Source: Auxenochlorella pyrenoidosa (lineage: Eukaryota; Chlorophyta; Trebouxiophyceae; Chlorellales; Chlorellaceae). Taken from it: 15,663 bases of DNA. The notes under the pieces were generated by a model, which had not been told where the DNA came from, searched no databases, and worked only from the letters and a program-made list of their open reading frames with translations. The DNA lies in the NCBI GenBank assembly GCA_001430745.1, contig KQ481950.1, positions 455,689-471,351 of the forward strand, read 5' to 3'. Within the stretch, counting starts at the first letter, position 1. The number at the start of each line of letters is the position of its first letter. The translations under genes were made by a program, and so were the position numbers. Below, in pieces: positions 1 through 8,840 of this stretch.

Positions 1-119
1 CAAGGCTGTCTGGATTGGGCAGGCGCTCAAGCGAGCGCAGCACACTGAAGCAACATCGCAATGCCCCGGCAAGTGACAGCAACAACGTACAGCTGCAGCA
101 AGCCTTGGCAAAAAGCCTT

Positions 120-535
120 TGACCCCTTGATTCCATCCACCTGTCTGCCCTGCTCCCACCCTGCTGCGCCCCCCACCCGCCGCTCCTTCCTCTCCCCAAC
201 CCGTGTACTCTCAACCACTTGCCCTTTCCTGCCTTACCGGTTCATCATCCTTGCCTGCCCATTTACCTGTCTTGTCTTGTCCTCCGATCCTTCACATTTC
301 CCTCTTGTCAGTGCTGCCTCTACCCCTGTCTTTACAGAGCCTTACCTCATCCCTGCTCCCCCGCTACATCTTCACTTACCCGCCTGCTCTCTCCTTGTCC
401 TGAACTACTCTACCACTCGCCTTCACCCAACTTTGTCTCCTTGTCTCCTTCCGCCTTCATGCCATCACCTTTACCCTCTCCCCGCCTTACCATATCCCTG
501 GTACCTCTGTTCACTGCGGTTGTAGCATCAGCACT
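120..535. repeat. Pyrimidine-rich low-complexity tract
   Basis: About 400 bases in which the + strand is strongly C/T-biased, built from irregular CCTGCC, CTTGTC, CCTTACC and CTCTCC words without a fixed period. Open frames exist here in several registers but all are Ser/Leu/Pro-rich by composition and none shows a domain, so I call no gene. A similar sense-strand pyrimidine bias lies just downstream of the F-box gene (about 5460-5640, read on the minus strand). The tract may therefore be the 3' region of a + strand gene ending left of the window; that is inference. Confidence 0.6.
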
Positions 536-558
536 TGCAACAACACTCACCATCACCA

Positions 559-568
559 GTGACGTCAC
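559..568. promoter_or_regulatory. CRE/ACGT-type palindrome
   Basis: GTGACGTCAC is a perfect 10-bp palindrome containing TGACGTCA, the classic bZIP (CRE) core. A single site in GC-rich DNA can occur by chance, but it sits about 30 bp from a dense palindrome cluster. No transcript start can be assigned. Confidence 0.35.
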
Positions 569-596
569 GGCAGGGGTCATTGGCGGCAGCGAGCAG

Positions 597-696
597 TGAA
601 CTCAATTGAGTTCAAGTGAGTTCAACTAGTGAAAGATTGATCTCATTTTAGTGAGTTCACTGGGATCCTGCCCAGTGAACGTCCAGTGAACTCACC
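597..696. repeat. Cluster of nested palindromes built on GTGAACTCA
   Basis: The word TGAACTCA or its complement TGAGTTCA recurs across about 100 bp. TGAACTCAA-TTGAGTTCA (597-614) is a perfect 18-bp palindrome. GTTCACTGGG (655-664) pairs perfectly with CCCAGTGAAC (671-680) across a 6-nt loop. GTGAGTTCACTGG (651-663) also pairs perfectly over 13 bp with CCAGTGAACTCAC (683-695), so alternative hairpins compete for the same arm. The block is less GC-rich than its surroundings. No coding potential is seen. It could be a multi-site binding region or the remnant of a small inverted-repeat element. Confidence 0.75.
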
Positions 697-1322
697 AGTG
701 TGGGGTTCGTGACCCTTGTGGATTGCATACTGGCTCTCGCTCTTATCAAATCCCAGTCATTCCCGGGTGGCGCATTGTCCGGAAGCCCTAGCTCAGCACG
801 CTCAGCGCACCCCGGCACCTACTAAGCCCCTCGGCCTGGCTGAACCCTGCCAAATTGCCCCCTTCTGCCTGCCACAGCCTCGTTGCTCGACACAGCTCAC
901 GGTGAGGCTCCTGCTGGCCTGCCCCGGCAACTGTTTTGCACACTGCTGTACCCTTTGCCCGCGGCCGCGGCCTCGGACGGCCTCGCCGGCCCTCCGCCCC
1001 GCCCTGCCGCTCATTCCAAGGCCTCTGGAGGCCTGCTGCCCGTGCCTGTGTGGAGTAGGGGCCGTGGTGTGTGGATTGACGGCTGGTTATCACCAGGTGC
1101 CCACCAGCGCCCACCGCAGCTGCGCTTCCGCCTTCTCTCCGCCTTCTTCCCGCCTCGGGGGCCCCTGCCCTGAGCCTCGAGTGGCAGCCAGGCCTGGCTG
1201 GGCGTGCAGGTCATAGCTGGGCTCGTAGCTGGGCTCAACCAAAACTTCCCCCCGCCTTCCCCGTGCCAAACGCTGACGCCGCCCCCTGCCGGTCTGCTGC
1301 TCCCTGCAGTGCTCCCCCAGCC
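697..1322. other. Gene-free stretch upstream of the cysteine-rich peptide gene
   Basis: I see no supportable coding exon here on either strand; open frames are long only because stop codons are rare in this GC-rich DNA. A pyrimidine-rich acceptor (TCCCTGCAG ending at 1309) lies 13 bases before the ATG of the next gene, and a donor-like GTGAGG starts at about 902. A 5'-UTR intron is therefore possible but unproven. The stretch presumably contains the promoter of that gene; no TATA box is evident. Confidence 0.4.
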
Positions 1323-2039
1323 ATGCGTGTCCCGAAGGTGCTGCTCCTGCTGGGCCTGCTGGCCTCCAGGTGGGCTTATCAGGGGCAGCTTATCAGGGCT
1401 CACGATTCCAGGGTTGGCGTGGGGCGGTGTGGGGTCGCCTCCTGGGCTCTCGGGATGTCTGGGCTGCAACGGTACCGCGCTGCCAACAGCTACCTGCACC
1501 CCAAGGGGCTGGTGCTCCAGCATGCCCTGTCAGCACGCACGGGAGCCATGTCCTCGTTGCTGAAGCTACCTCCGCTGCCCAGCTGCCCTGGAAAGCCTCC
1601 CCCCACCTCACAGCCCCTCTGCCCCCCGCCCCCCACCCCTCCTGCAGCGCTACGGTGGCCTCTGCTGGCCCCTGCTCCTGCAACGCCAACAAGGTCCTGT
1701 GCAACCAGGCCGGCTGCTTCCCCGCGGGCCAGGCCTGCTGCCTGACGGCCCAGGGCAAGGGCGGCTGCGTGGCCCAGTGCGTGGGCCAGGGCGCGGTGCC
1801 CAACAAGTGTGCGGGTGGACAGGTGGGCGCAGGGCATCGGGGATGCCCAAACACGCCAGTTTGCAGTAGCACCCAAGGATGGCCCTGCATCTGAGCCTTG
1901 GTTGGGAAGCCGGCTGTTCCCTGCAGCCTGCTGTTGGCAGCACCAACGTGCCAGCCCCTGTGATGAGTGACGCGTTGACCCAGCTGCCTGCCTACTTCCG
2001 CCGCTCCTGCAGCTCTGTACCGCCGCTACCGCCGGCTAG
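1323..2039 (+). CDS. Small secreted cysteine-rich peptide (3 exons)
   Basis: Proposed exons are 1323-1369, 1648-1822 and 2013-2039, 249 nt in all, encoding 82 residues. All introns are GT-AG with CTGCAG acceptors, and the phases (2, then 0) match. Residues 1-22 look like a signal peptide: Arg and Lys near the start, a LLLLGLLA core, and a likely cut after VASA. The mature part, about 60 residues, has ten cysteines at 25, 27, 34, 39, 46, 47, 56, 60, 70 and 76, including a CC pair. The tiny last exon (LCTAATAG and stop) supplies the tenth cysteine and so makes the number even, as expected for five disulfides. The ATG is the first in its frame (an upstream GTG is not needed) and has a CCAGCC context. 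I do not recognise a family. It resembles secreted disulfide-rich peptides in general, and the role (defence, adhesion, wall, signalling) cannot be read from sequence. The last exon is the least certain part. Confidence 0.62.
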
Positions 2040-2058
2040 CCCTAAGCCCCACCTGTCA

Positions 2059-2110
2059 CACCTGCATCAGCAGGTGCGTTGGGCTCAAGAGTTGCAAACC
2101 CGGGTTTGCA
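2059..2110. repeat. Hairpin plus 18-bp perfect palindrome after the peptide gene
   Basis: CACCTGC (2059-2065) pairs with GCAGGTG (2070-2076) across the loop ATCA, starting 20 nt after the proposed TAG stop. Seventeen bases later, TGCAAACCC-GGGTTTGCA (2093-2110) is a perfect 18-bp palindrome. If transcribed in the 3' UTR both would fold as RNA stems. Bacterial-style termination is not implied in a nuclear genome, and no poly-U tract follows. Confidence 0.6.
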
Positions 2111-2931
2111 GTGCGGTATTGCTGAGTGCTGAGTGCGTCTCCAGCCAAGCTGGTTGCTCTGCTGCCGCCCTCAGCCCATCTGTCACTATGGTGTCAGGCA
2201 TGCTTGATTGGCAGCCACTGCTGGTGCCCCTGGGCTGGCGCACTTGCCTTTGAAGGCCTCTCGCCCGGAAAGCTGGCTTTGACAGTCACCCCCTGTGCTC
2301 GGCACTGGGCCATCCTCACGCCTGCAGGGCCATGCCGGCATGCCGGTGGGTACCATCCTGCCTGGAATGAAGCATGGCGGGTGCTTCATTCAGTCAAGTA
2401 AAGCGGCCGAAACAGGACATCGTTTGCGCTGCAGTCTGACGGGCTGAGCGCCAAAGGCGCGGCCTTGAAACACCGAGTTTGCATAGCGTACCTGCGTGCA
2501 TGGCATGTTGCAAGAAGCCTGCGTTGGGGCCAATGTGCACACCAACAGAATGTTGAAAGCGTAAAGATGCATGCATCTCGGCTGTCCGCAACCGGTCCGC
2601 AACCCAGGCTAGGTTACATGACAGCAAGACGGTGGGAGTGTTAGGAGATATGCAAGGCCGGAAAGTTGTAGCCGGAAAGTTTTTGACTGTGGGACACACT
2701 TAGTCACAAACAAATTTGGGACATAAGCACCATGCAGCTTCCTGCTAGGCATGAGACATACTCAAAGGGCATCGGTGTCACAGGGGGTGGCAGGCTGGGG
2801 GAGTGCAGGAGGCAGGGCAGGCAGGGGGGGCAGAGGCATTACGTCTGGGATGCAAAGGGCAGGCCTTTCGGGCAGCAGGCAGTGCTGCCCAGATCCGTCG
2901 GCCAGCGCGCTTGGTTGAGCAGCCATTAACA
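2111..2931. other. Convergent intergenic region with palindromes and short direct repeats
   Basis: This lies between the + strand peptide gene and the minus-strand membrane-protein gene, whose 3' ends face each other. No coding exon is supportable. It holds CATGCCGGCATG (2331-2342), a hairpin with 10-bp perfect arms GAATGAAGCA/TGCTTCATTC and a 7-nt loop (2365-2391), and AGATGCATGCATCT (2565-2578). It also holds two copies of GCCGGAAAGTT 14 bp apart (2657-2667, 2671-2681) in a locally AT-richer stretch (about 2620-2760). Confidence 0.5.
2614..2618 (-). terminator. Candidate TGTAA polyadenylation signal for the membrane-protein gene
   Basis: The minus strand reads TGTAA here, about 315 nt downstream of the TGA of the minus-strand membrane-protein gene. 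TGTAA is the usual polyadenylation signal in Chlamydomonas and related green algae. A five-base match alone is weak evidence, but its strand and distance suit a 3' UTR. Confidence 0.3.
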
Positions 2932-4743
2932 TCATGGCGAGGAGCAGGCAAACACAGTGCAGACATCCCAGCAGGCGCACAGCAGGGCAAAGTAGCAAAG
3001 GCCGGTGTCCGAGGGCGAGCCGCCATGCGTGCAGAAGGAAATGGTATTGTACAGGCTGGCCTGCCAGCCGCGCTCCGGCGGCACGCCCGCCTGCCGGCGC
3101 TGTCGCTGGTGCAGGCGGAACAGGCGGGCCTCTGCCGCGGCCTCCATCATTACTGCCATCTGCGTGCGGAGGCAAAGACTGGTGTTGCCCACGAGAAACG
3201 CCACGAAGCTTGCCAGGGGAGCTGCGTTTTTGGACCACTAGGCATGAACAGCCCTCACAAAGGCAAGCAGCTGGCAGCCCCTCACCAGCGTGCCCAGCCA
3301 CGGCTGCAGGCGACGGCAGTGGCGAGGTGGCATGTTCGGCAAGTCAGCGTGTTTTGCAGGCGAGTGGTGCACTGCCAGCTATGCCCACGCACCATCGCAC
3401 AGCCTCGTACATCTGGCACCTCACTCTAGCCGCCCAGCCCTGCTTGCCTGCAGGAAGGCGGCCACAGCCACGCAGGCGTTCGTCGGCAGAGGCGGGCAGC
3501 GAGCCGGAGGCCCCGGTCGACAGTGGCAGCAGGAAGCGCAGCGTGCTGAGGACCACAAAGATGCGCTCGTTTCGGCCGCGCGCCGCCGCGGTGGCCAGCG
3601 GCACCGCAGCGCAGATGGAGCGGTTGAAGGGCCAGGCCGTGGCCGCCAGGGTCAGCTGCACCACCAGGCACAGGCTGCAAGCAGAGGGGGCAAAGGGAGC
3701 TTCTAACAGCAGGCTGGGAGGGTACTGCACTGCGCTGGAAGGTTGGATGTTGCAAGGATGGCACTGCTGCGATTATGCGGCAGGATGGCAGGCCGAACAA
3801 AAATGCACCACTGCCCGCTGTGGTGCAAGCATTCATCGGGTGTCGCTGAGCGTCGCGCAGCGACCCTCACCTGAGGCGCCCCCGCATGCACAGCATCGTG
3901 AAGACCAGGCTCACTACGCCGCTGGCAAACAGCATGATGGCGAGGTGCCAGGCCGCGGCTTCCAGCCTGGCCAGCGCGCCCGGAGCTGCCGGCGGTGCTG
4001 CCAGCCCGCCCAGCGGCCCAGCAAACATGCCATCGTCATCAAGCATCAGGCGGGTGAGGGCCCAGCCCAGCCTAAGGCCGAAGCTGCCGACGCGCAGCAG
4101 CACGGCGGGCAGCTCCTGCCAACGAGCGTAGCTGGCACTTGCTGCCCGAGCCGGGAGGTGCGGGCCGGCAAGGGCCTGCCACAGGGATGCAGCCAGCACG
4201 GCGGCGCCGTAGGCAAACAGCCAGGCGGCAGTGGCTGGTGTCAGGAGGTGCTGGTAGCGTGCTGCGAGAGCTGCAGCTAGGGCCTGCAGGGCAGCAGAGG
4301 GAGAGCGGCAAGCGCAAAAGTAAAGGGGCAGGGAGACCAGCAGGCACCTTACCAATTGCTCTCCTTTGGCCTTTGGACACCACGCCGGCTGTCTCTGCCC
4401 AGGCCGCCTTCAGACAGCAGCAAGAAGCTCCCCTTACCAGCACAAAGATGTAGTGATATTGTCTGTCCACGCGGGAACAGAAGCTCTGCACAGGAAAAGC
4501 GGTGGGGAAATGGGCGGCGGCACCTGCAGGTGTGTCGAGCCACAGCTTACGGCGGGCTGGGGAACCGCCCGGGGTGGGCGTAAGCCTCCTCTGCTCTCCC
4601 TGGCCCTCCCCCGCTTCCACACTGGCAGAGGCGCAGCATGCCTGGCTGGGCTCGCCTGGCAAGATGCCTTGGACAGGAAGCATCAGAGCCGCCGCCCGCG
4701 GTGCCTGCTCCCCAGGCTGCGCAGTCGGCTCAGCAGGCTCCAT
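2932..4743 (-). CDS. Multi-pass membrane protein of unknown function
   Basis: Proposed minus-strand exons are 4743-4438, 4283-3871, 3674-3448 and 3221-2932, with phases 0, 2, 1 matching and a product of 411 residues. Residues 1-85 are polar and probably disordered. Hydrophobic segments follow at roughly 98-112, 120-140, 160-182, 214-233, 241-270, 278-292, 318-330 and 388-405, suggesting six to eight membrane passes. Typical stretches are WLFAYGAAVLAASLW and HLAIMLFASGVVSLVFTMLC. I do not recognise the family. The start is the first ATG in frame; an upstream frame opening at 4863 begins with GTG. The junction between exons 3 and 4 is uncertain. The best join uses a GC donor (CAG then GCAAGC); a GT donor 24 nt earlier (exon end 3472) is also in phase, and a 45-nt cassette at 3303-3259 can be inserted without changing frame. 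The C-terminus is therefore provisional. The long leader carries short upstream reading frames. Confidence 0.6.
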
Positions 4744-4960
4744 CGCATGCTCTTCCAGCCTGTGCAGAGAAGTCAAGCCGCAGGTGGAACACGCAGGGAC
4801 GAAAGATGTGCAAATCCGACGAAGGCGCCACTCCTGATGCTGCCAGGTCAGCGCATCATGCACGCTGCGCAGCAGATGCTACAGCCATGTAAACACGCCC
4901 TTGCACTTCTACAATCAGTACACCTTTTTATTTGGACTGGAAGCGGTTTATATTAAATAC
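4744..4960 (-). promoter_or_regulatory. 5' leader and TATA-bearing promoter of the membrane-protein gene
   Basis: On the minus strand TATAAA occurs at 4952-4947 within an AT-rich island (4910-4975) that stands out from the GC-rich surroundings, which would place a start near 4920. The leader then contains a 10-codon upstream frame (4888-4856), a minimal ATG-ATG-CGC-TGA frame just inside it, and an out-of-frame ATG at 4749 that overlaps the main start. The island also has TATTAAATA on the + strand, so it could serve both directions. Confidence 0.4.
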
Positions 4961-5863
4961 GGTTCTCTGAAGGACAAGGGAGCTGCAAGACCAATTGTCT
5001 GTTCCAACCATTCGGTTAAGGCGACAGCCGCCGCTGCAGCGCAGTGCTCCGCAGCGGCTCAAAAGATGCTCCTGCCAATGCTAGTGACCTCGTGGTCTCA
5101 AGGTGAGTGAAAAAATGACCTGGGACTGCATACTGATTTGGTGCAGACCCGCCATTGCAGCGGCCGCAGCAGCCGCCAGGTGCGTTGCTGCGAGCCAGCT
5201 CCTGTGCACATCAGCATGCGCCCACCTGGGCAGCCTGCTTGTCACAGGCAGCAATGAAATCAGGATCATTTGTGAGGGCAGCTACTAGTACTGCACTTGT
5301 GTCTTCAGCATGAAGAAAGCAAGGCAGGAACGCAAAAACCAAACAGCACCAAGCAGGACAGGTCAGTCGTCGGCAGGCTGGCGTGCGTGCTCAGAGTCGA
5401 GTTGCACGACCGGGGGATACAGCAAGCTTCGGGAGCCATGCGGGTTGTACAGTGCATGTCAGGCACAGAGCGGCAGGGCAAGATGGCGGGCAGCGCAGGT
5501 CCAGGTGAGAGCAGGCAGATGCTGGGGAGAGGGGGAGGGGGGCAGCGGGTTGATGGGTGGGTGGGCAATTGAGGTGACGGCGGGGATGGGAACTGGGCAA
5601 CGTAAGCAGAGGGGGTGAAAGTCAGTCAGGCAGGCATGAATACATGGGGACGACACAACAGGTGTGCTTGGTGGCTGGTCTGTCAAACCGATATCAAGGC
5701 ATGCAGTTTATCGAGCAGGACCCCATATGGCACATGGCATATGCATGGGGCGCAACTGAAGTTTTCGAAAGCTTGGCAAGGGAAGGAGGGTTGGTTTGAA
5801 GGCGGGCTACAAACAAGGAGAGGCAGCACGCACACAGGGTGCGCGCGCTCTGTGATGTGCACC
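4961..5863 (+). other. Intergenic region with a possible small spliced + strand transcript
   Basis: Between two minus-strand genes there is a run of good + strand splice signals. An ATG at 5066 leads to CAAG/GTGAGT (exon end 5102). A 19-nt block (5161-5179) is flanked by TTGCAG and GTGCGT. A block at 5309-5361 is flanked by GTCTTCAG and GTCAGT. The phases agree (1, 2, 1) and would give a short Ala run followed by the basic MKKARQERKNQTAPSRT. I could not find a convincing continuation or a domain, so this is a candidate only and might be a noncoding RNA or chance. The remainder, about 5460-5640, is purine-rich on + and probably lies in the 3' region of the F-box gene. Confidence 0.22.
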
Positions 5864-7554
5864 TCACAGCGGCACAGTCTCGCTGCCGCTCTCGGGCTGC
5901 CCAGGCTCGCTCAGCCCGCCGCCCCAGCCGTCAGGCAGGTCCCACCGCGAGCCGTGGGCTACGACCTGCAGCTGCGGCGCGGCTGCGCGCAGGTACTGCC
6001 GCACGCGCTGCGGTACTGCAGTACCATACAGCTCCAGCCGCCTCAGGCTGGGCAGGTGCAGGAGCATGCGGTCGGCCTCGCGGCGGGTGAGGGTGAGCGG
6101 GGGCTCGCCTGGGCTGCAGCAGCGGCCAGCCACCAGGCGCTCCAGGCACGGCGCCCCCGCCAGCGTGGCCTGCAGCGCCTCAAACTCATTCCCGGCGATG
6201 CACAGCTCGCGCAGGCCTGGGGCAAGAGGGGAGGGCCCCCGGAACGTGGTGCGGAGGCTTGCTTAGGTCACTGCTGGAGGTGCTCAGGGACCATGCAGGC
6301 ACATGGCCAACAAGGCACCCTTAGCTCGCGTGCTCATGCGCAGGCCTGGCCACACCAAACCAACCCTGCCACACACCCCGCACCCCCTCCCCACCTGCCA
6401 GCCAGGGCCCTGCCTGCAGGCTGGCCAGGCAGTTGTGCATGAGCGCCACCCGGGGGATGTCTGCCCTCTCGACCAGGGCATCCGGCAGCCCCTCTGGCGC
6501 CCCATCCGAGCTGAGGCAGCGGGTGAGGACCAGAGTGTCGAGGGCTGGGGCCTGGGCCAGCAGGGAGCGCAGCGAGGCATCGAGGGCGGCTGCAGGGGTG
6601 CGGCGTCGCAGGCCCAGGACTCGCAGCACTCGCAGCGTGCCCAGCTGGCAGCAGTCTGCTGGGTCAGCGGCCGCAAGGTCGGGCGCCCACAGCTCCAGGC
6701 AGTGCAGGGCTGCCTGCGGCGGCAGCAGCGCTGCAAGCAGGGGCCCCAGCCGCGTGCCAGCACCGTTGGCGCCGCCGCGGCGGCAGCAAAGGCTGCTCAG
6801 GGATAGTGCCACCCAGGGCGGGCGGGCGCGGTAGCGGATGGCCTGAAGGCTTGCGCCCCCGACCTGCGAGGGGCAGCGGGCAGGCTGTGGGTTGGGGCAG
6901 GCATGTGGCGGCGGCCACGCGATTTCACCTGCACAGCCCACATGCACTCTTTGGGGAAGGTCTTCTGTGAAGCAGCGCTCCCCTCACCGCAACGCTCCCC
7001 ACGCCCCTGCTCCCTCACCGCCAGCTCTCTGCTGATGCTCAGGTGGCGCAGGCTGGGCGGGAAGGCAGCCAGGTTGGGGAGGGGGTCTGGCAGGGCCGGC
7101 TGGCGGCCATCACCGCACGGCCCGGCACCGCCTGCAGCTGCTGCGGCCGGAGCAGGTGCTGCCTCGGCAAGGTGCAGGCACTGCAGGCTGCCGAGGGCGG
7201 TGAATGCCTCCGCAGGCGGCAGGCCCTGGCAGCGCAGCTCCAGGCTAGTGAGGGAGCTCAGGGCTGGGCAGGCCGCCGGCAGCAGCTCTCCAGGCGGCAG
7301 GGGGTGCGAGAAGGAGTGCAGCGACAGGCGCTGCAGGTGCGGAAGCTGGCACAGCGCGGCGGCCAGGCTGGCGGGCACGGGGGCCAGGTGGACTCGCAGC
7401 TCTAGCAGCTGCAGCCCCGTGAAGCGAGCAAGGTCCAGAGCCGTCACCAGCTGGTGTGCCGCCCTGGGTGAGGGCAGCGCCACGGTCAGCCGCAGCTCGG
7501 CCAGTGCCTCGGGGCAGAGTGCCCGGAGGCATGCCCAGGGGTCGCTGCCGCTGG

Positions 7555-7590
<36 letters not shown>

Positions 7591-8181
7591 GTGCCAGCGC
7601 GGCGGCCAGCGCGGGCGTGACGTGCAAGCGGAGCTCGTGCACAGCGCCGCCCACGCGTGCCAGCACCGCCGCCTGCGTGGCAACGCGCTGGGCCTGCTGC
7701 TGTGGGGTGAGGCCCTCTGCCGGGGCGAGCGCATACTCGCGCCACAGCTCCGGCTCGCCAAGGAATGCCTCGCGCCAACGGCGGCACACGAGGGTGAGGG
7801 AGGGGCTGCGGCAGCGCAAGCGAGTGGGGACATGGGGGGGAAGCACACTTGCGACACGCAACTACAGGACGCAGCTTTCAGCGGGCAGCTCCCCGCGCAG
7901 ACGGACCGCGAGGTCGGCGGTGCCAGCGGAGGCTGCAACTTGCCAGGCTGGTGCTGACTTGGGTGATGACCCGGCAAGCAGTACTTCAGGGGCCCAGAGC
8001 ACACTCCGACAGCCACAGCTTGTGGAGCAGGGAAGCGCTGCACTGCTTGTCCTTAACGGGGGAGGTGCCCGCCTCACCCGCTGTGCCTGCCGCACAGACT
8101 AAGAATGCGTGCAAGTATACAATCCGGAAGGTCCGACACGCTACAGGTTTGTGGAGCGGGCGACGAAAAGCAGACGCCCAT
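5864..8181 (-). CDS. F-box / leucine-rich-repeat protein
   Basis: Four minus-strand exons, 8181-8078, 7805-7019, 6863-6395 and 6216-5864, join with GT-AG introns and matching phases (2, 0, 1) to give 570 residues. The F-box lies at about residues 15-58: SDLPDCILARILSLC is encoded by exon 1, and LTLVCRRWREAF with ELWRE by exon 2, so the first intron splits the domain. About a dozen leucine-rich repeats follow, for example LAELRLTV, LQLLELRV, LQRLSLHS, LTSLELRC, LRHLSIS, LHCLELW, LRVLRVLGL, LDTLVL, LRELCIAGN and LRRLELYG. F-box proteins bind Skp1 in SCF ubiquitin ligases and the repeats normally choose the substrate; the substrate here is unknown. An 11-residue serine run (108-118) sits between F-box and repeats. 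The ATG at 8181 is the first in frame, since the upstream extension opens with GTG. The protein ends close after the last repeat and has no membrane segment. Confidence 0.86.
7556..7590 (-). repeat. AGC trinucleotide repeat coding for polyserine
   Basis: Thirty-five bases of uninterrupted GCT on + (AGC on the coding strand) encode eleven serines in the F-box protein. Length variation would stay in frame and would change only the linker between F-box and repeats. Confidence 0.9.
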
Positions 8182-8840
8182 AGGAGCTTGGAGGAAGAAA
8201 AACTTGGTCAAAAAGTCCCAGAAACAGTAAGGTGCACCTTGATGAGGCTGGAGAGCGCAATAGTCCACTGTCTAGCCATGGTCCCGTCAGCGGTCCCAGC
8301 GCCGTGTTGTGGGTGCCTGTTCGAGCCAGCTCATTTCTCAACACGCCAACCATTCTGATCGACCTCATTGCAACAACTTAGTCCTCCAGCCGGGCACTAG
8401 CAGCTCACGGTGTACATAATTCGTTTCTCTGCCTCGCCATTGGCGGGAGCTTTCACTGAAGAGCTTGCCTGCATGCTTCTCCAGGGCAGGGACCTGGCTG
8501 TTTGTGGCGTGGAGCCACCCCTGAAGCAGACATTCATCTGTATCAACTCAGAAGGACTGCCGGTCAAAGCCCTACAAGCAAGCCCTCAGGGCTGGCAGTT
8601 GCTGCCAGGCTGGCAGTTGCTGCAGCCACAGCTGTTTGTGCAGTGTGCATGTGCTTCTGCCCTCCTGCAGCCCTGCAGGGCGTCCTGGCACCAAATCAAC
8701 ACCACGCCGCTGCTCAGGCTCACTGTTGATCGAGACAATTCGTTTCCTTGACTGCTGTGCCCTGCCCTGCCCAGCCTCGCTGGCACGCTCCACAGACGAA
8801 TTCAAGCTCACAGCGCCTTGCTCAACCAGGTTACAAGGCC
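8182..8840. other. Intergenic region: F-box gene promoter and amidohydrolase 3' side
   Basis: Both neighbours are on the minus strand, so the left part should be the leader and promoter of the F-box gene and the right part the 3' flank of the amidohydrolase gene. No exon is supportable. The only repeat seen is a two-copy 18-bp tandem: GGCTGGCAGTTGCTGC at 8590-8605 and 8608-8623. No clear TATA box was found. Confidence 0.4.
8831..8835 (-). terminator. Possible TGTAA polyadenylation signal just past the amidohydrolase stop
   Basis: The minus strand reads TGTAA five bases beyond the TGA stop. If used, the 3' UTR would be unusually short, about 20-30 nt. A later signal is equally possible, so this is only a candidate. 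Confidence 0.22.

Noticed and set aside
61..599. Three overlapping + strand open frames rich in Ser, Leu and Pro
   Set aside because: Their composition follows directly from the pyrimidine bias, no domain or splice logic is seen, and all three frames are equally open.
716..1216. 166-residue + strand open frame before the peptide gene
   Set aside because: No recognisable motif, and overlapping open frames on both strands are expected from the GC content.
2059..2076. Reading the hairpin as a bacterial rho-independent terminator
   Set aside because: There is no T run after it, and the intron-rich genes show this is eukaryotic nuclear DNA.
3448..3480. A hydrophobic frame (NACVAVAAFLQ) at the end of membrane-protein exon 3, continuing into 3303-3259
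   Set aside because: It is out of frame with the rest of exon 3 and no splice site allows the shift; GC-rich coding DNA often gives Ala/Val/Leu in shifted frames.
2934..4280. 448-residue + strand open frame, the longest uninterrupted one in the window
   Set aside because: It is antisense to the membrane-protein exons and shows low-complexity Arg/Ala/Gln composition, whereas the minus strand has hydrophobic segments and matching splice phases.
4492..4556. A possible 65-nt GTAAGC-to-TGCAG intron within exon 1 of the membrane-protein gene
   Set aside because: Both splice signals look good, but removing it breaks the reading phase into the first membrane segment.
4744..4863. An N-terminal extension of the membrane protein from 4863
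   Set aside because: The extension begins with GTG, not ATG; the first in-frame ATG is at 4743.
6903..8102. 399-residue + strand open frame
   Set aside because: It is the mirror of the F-box/LRR exons; the minus strand carries the F-box and leucine repeats.
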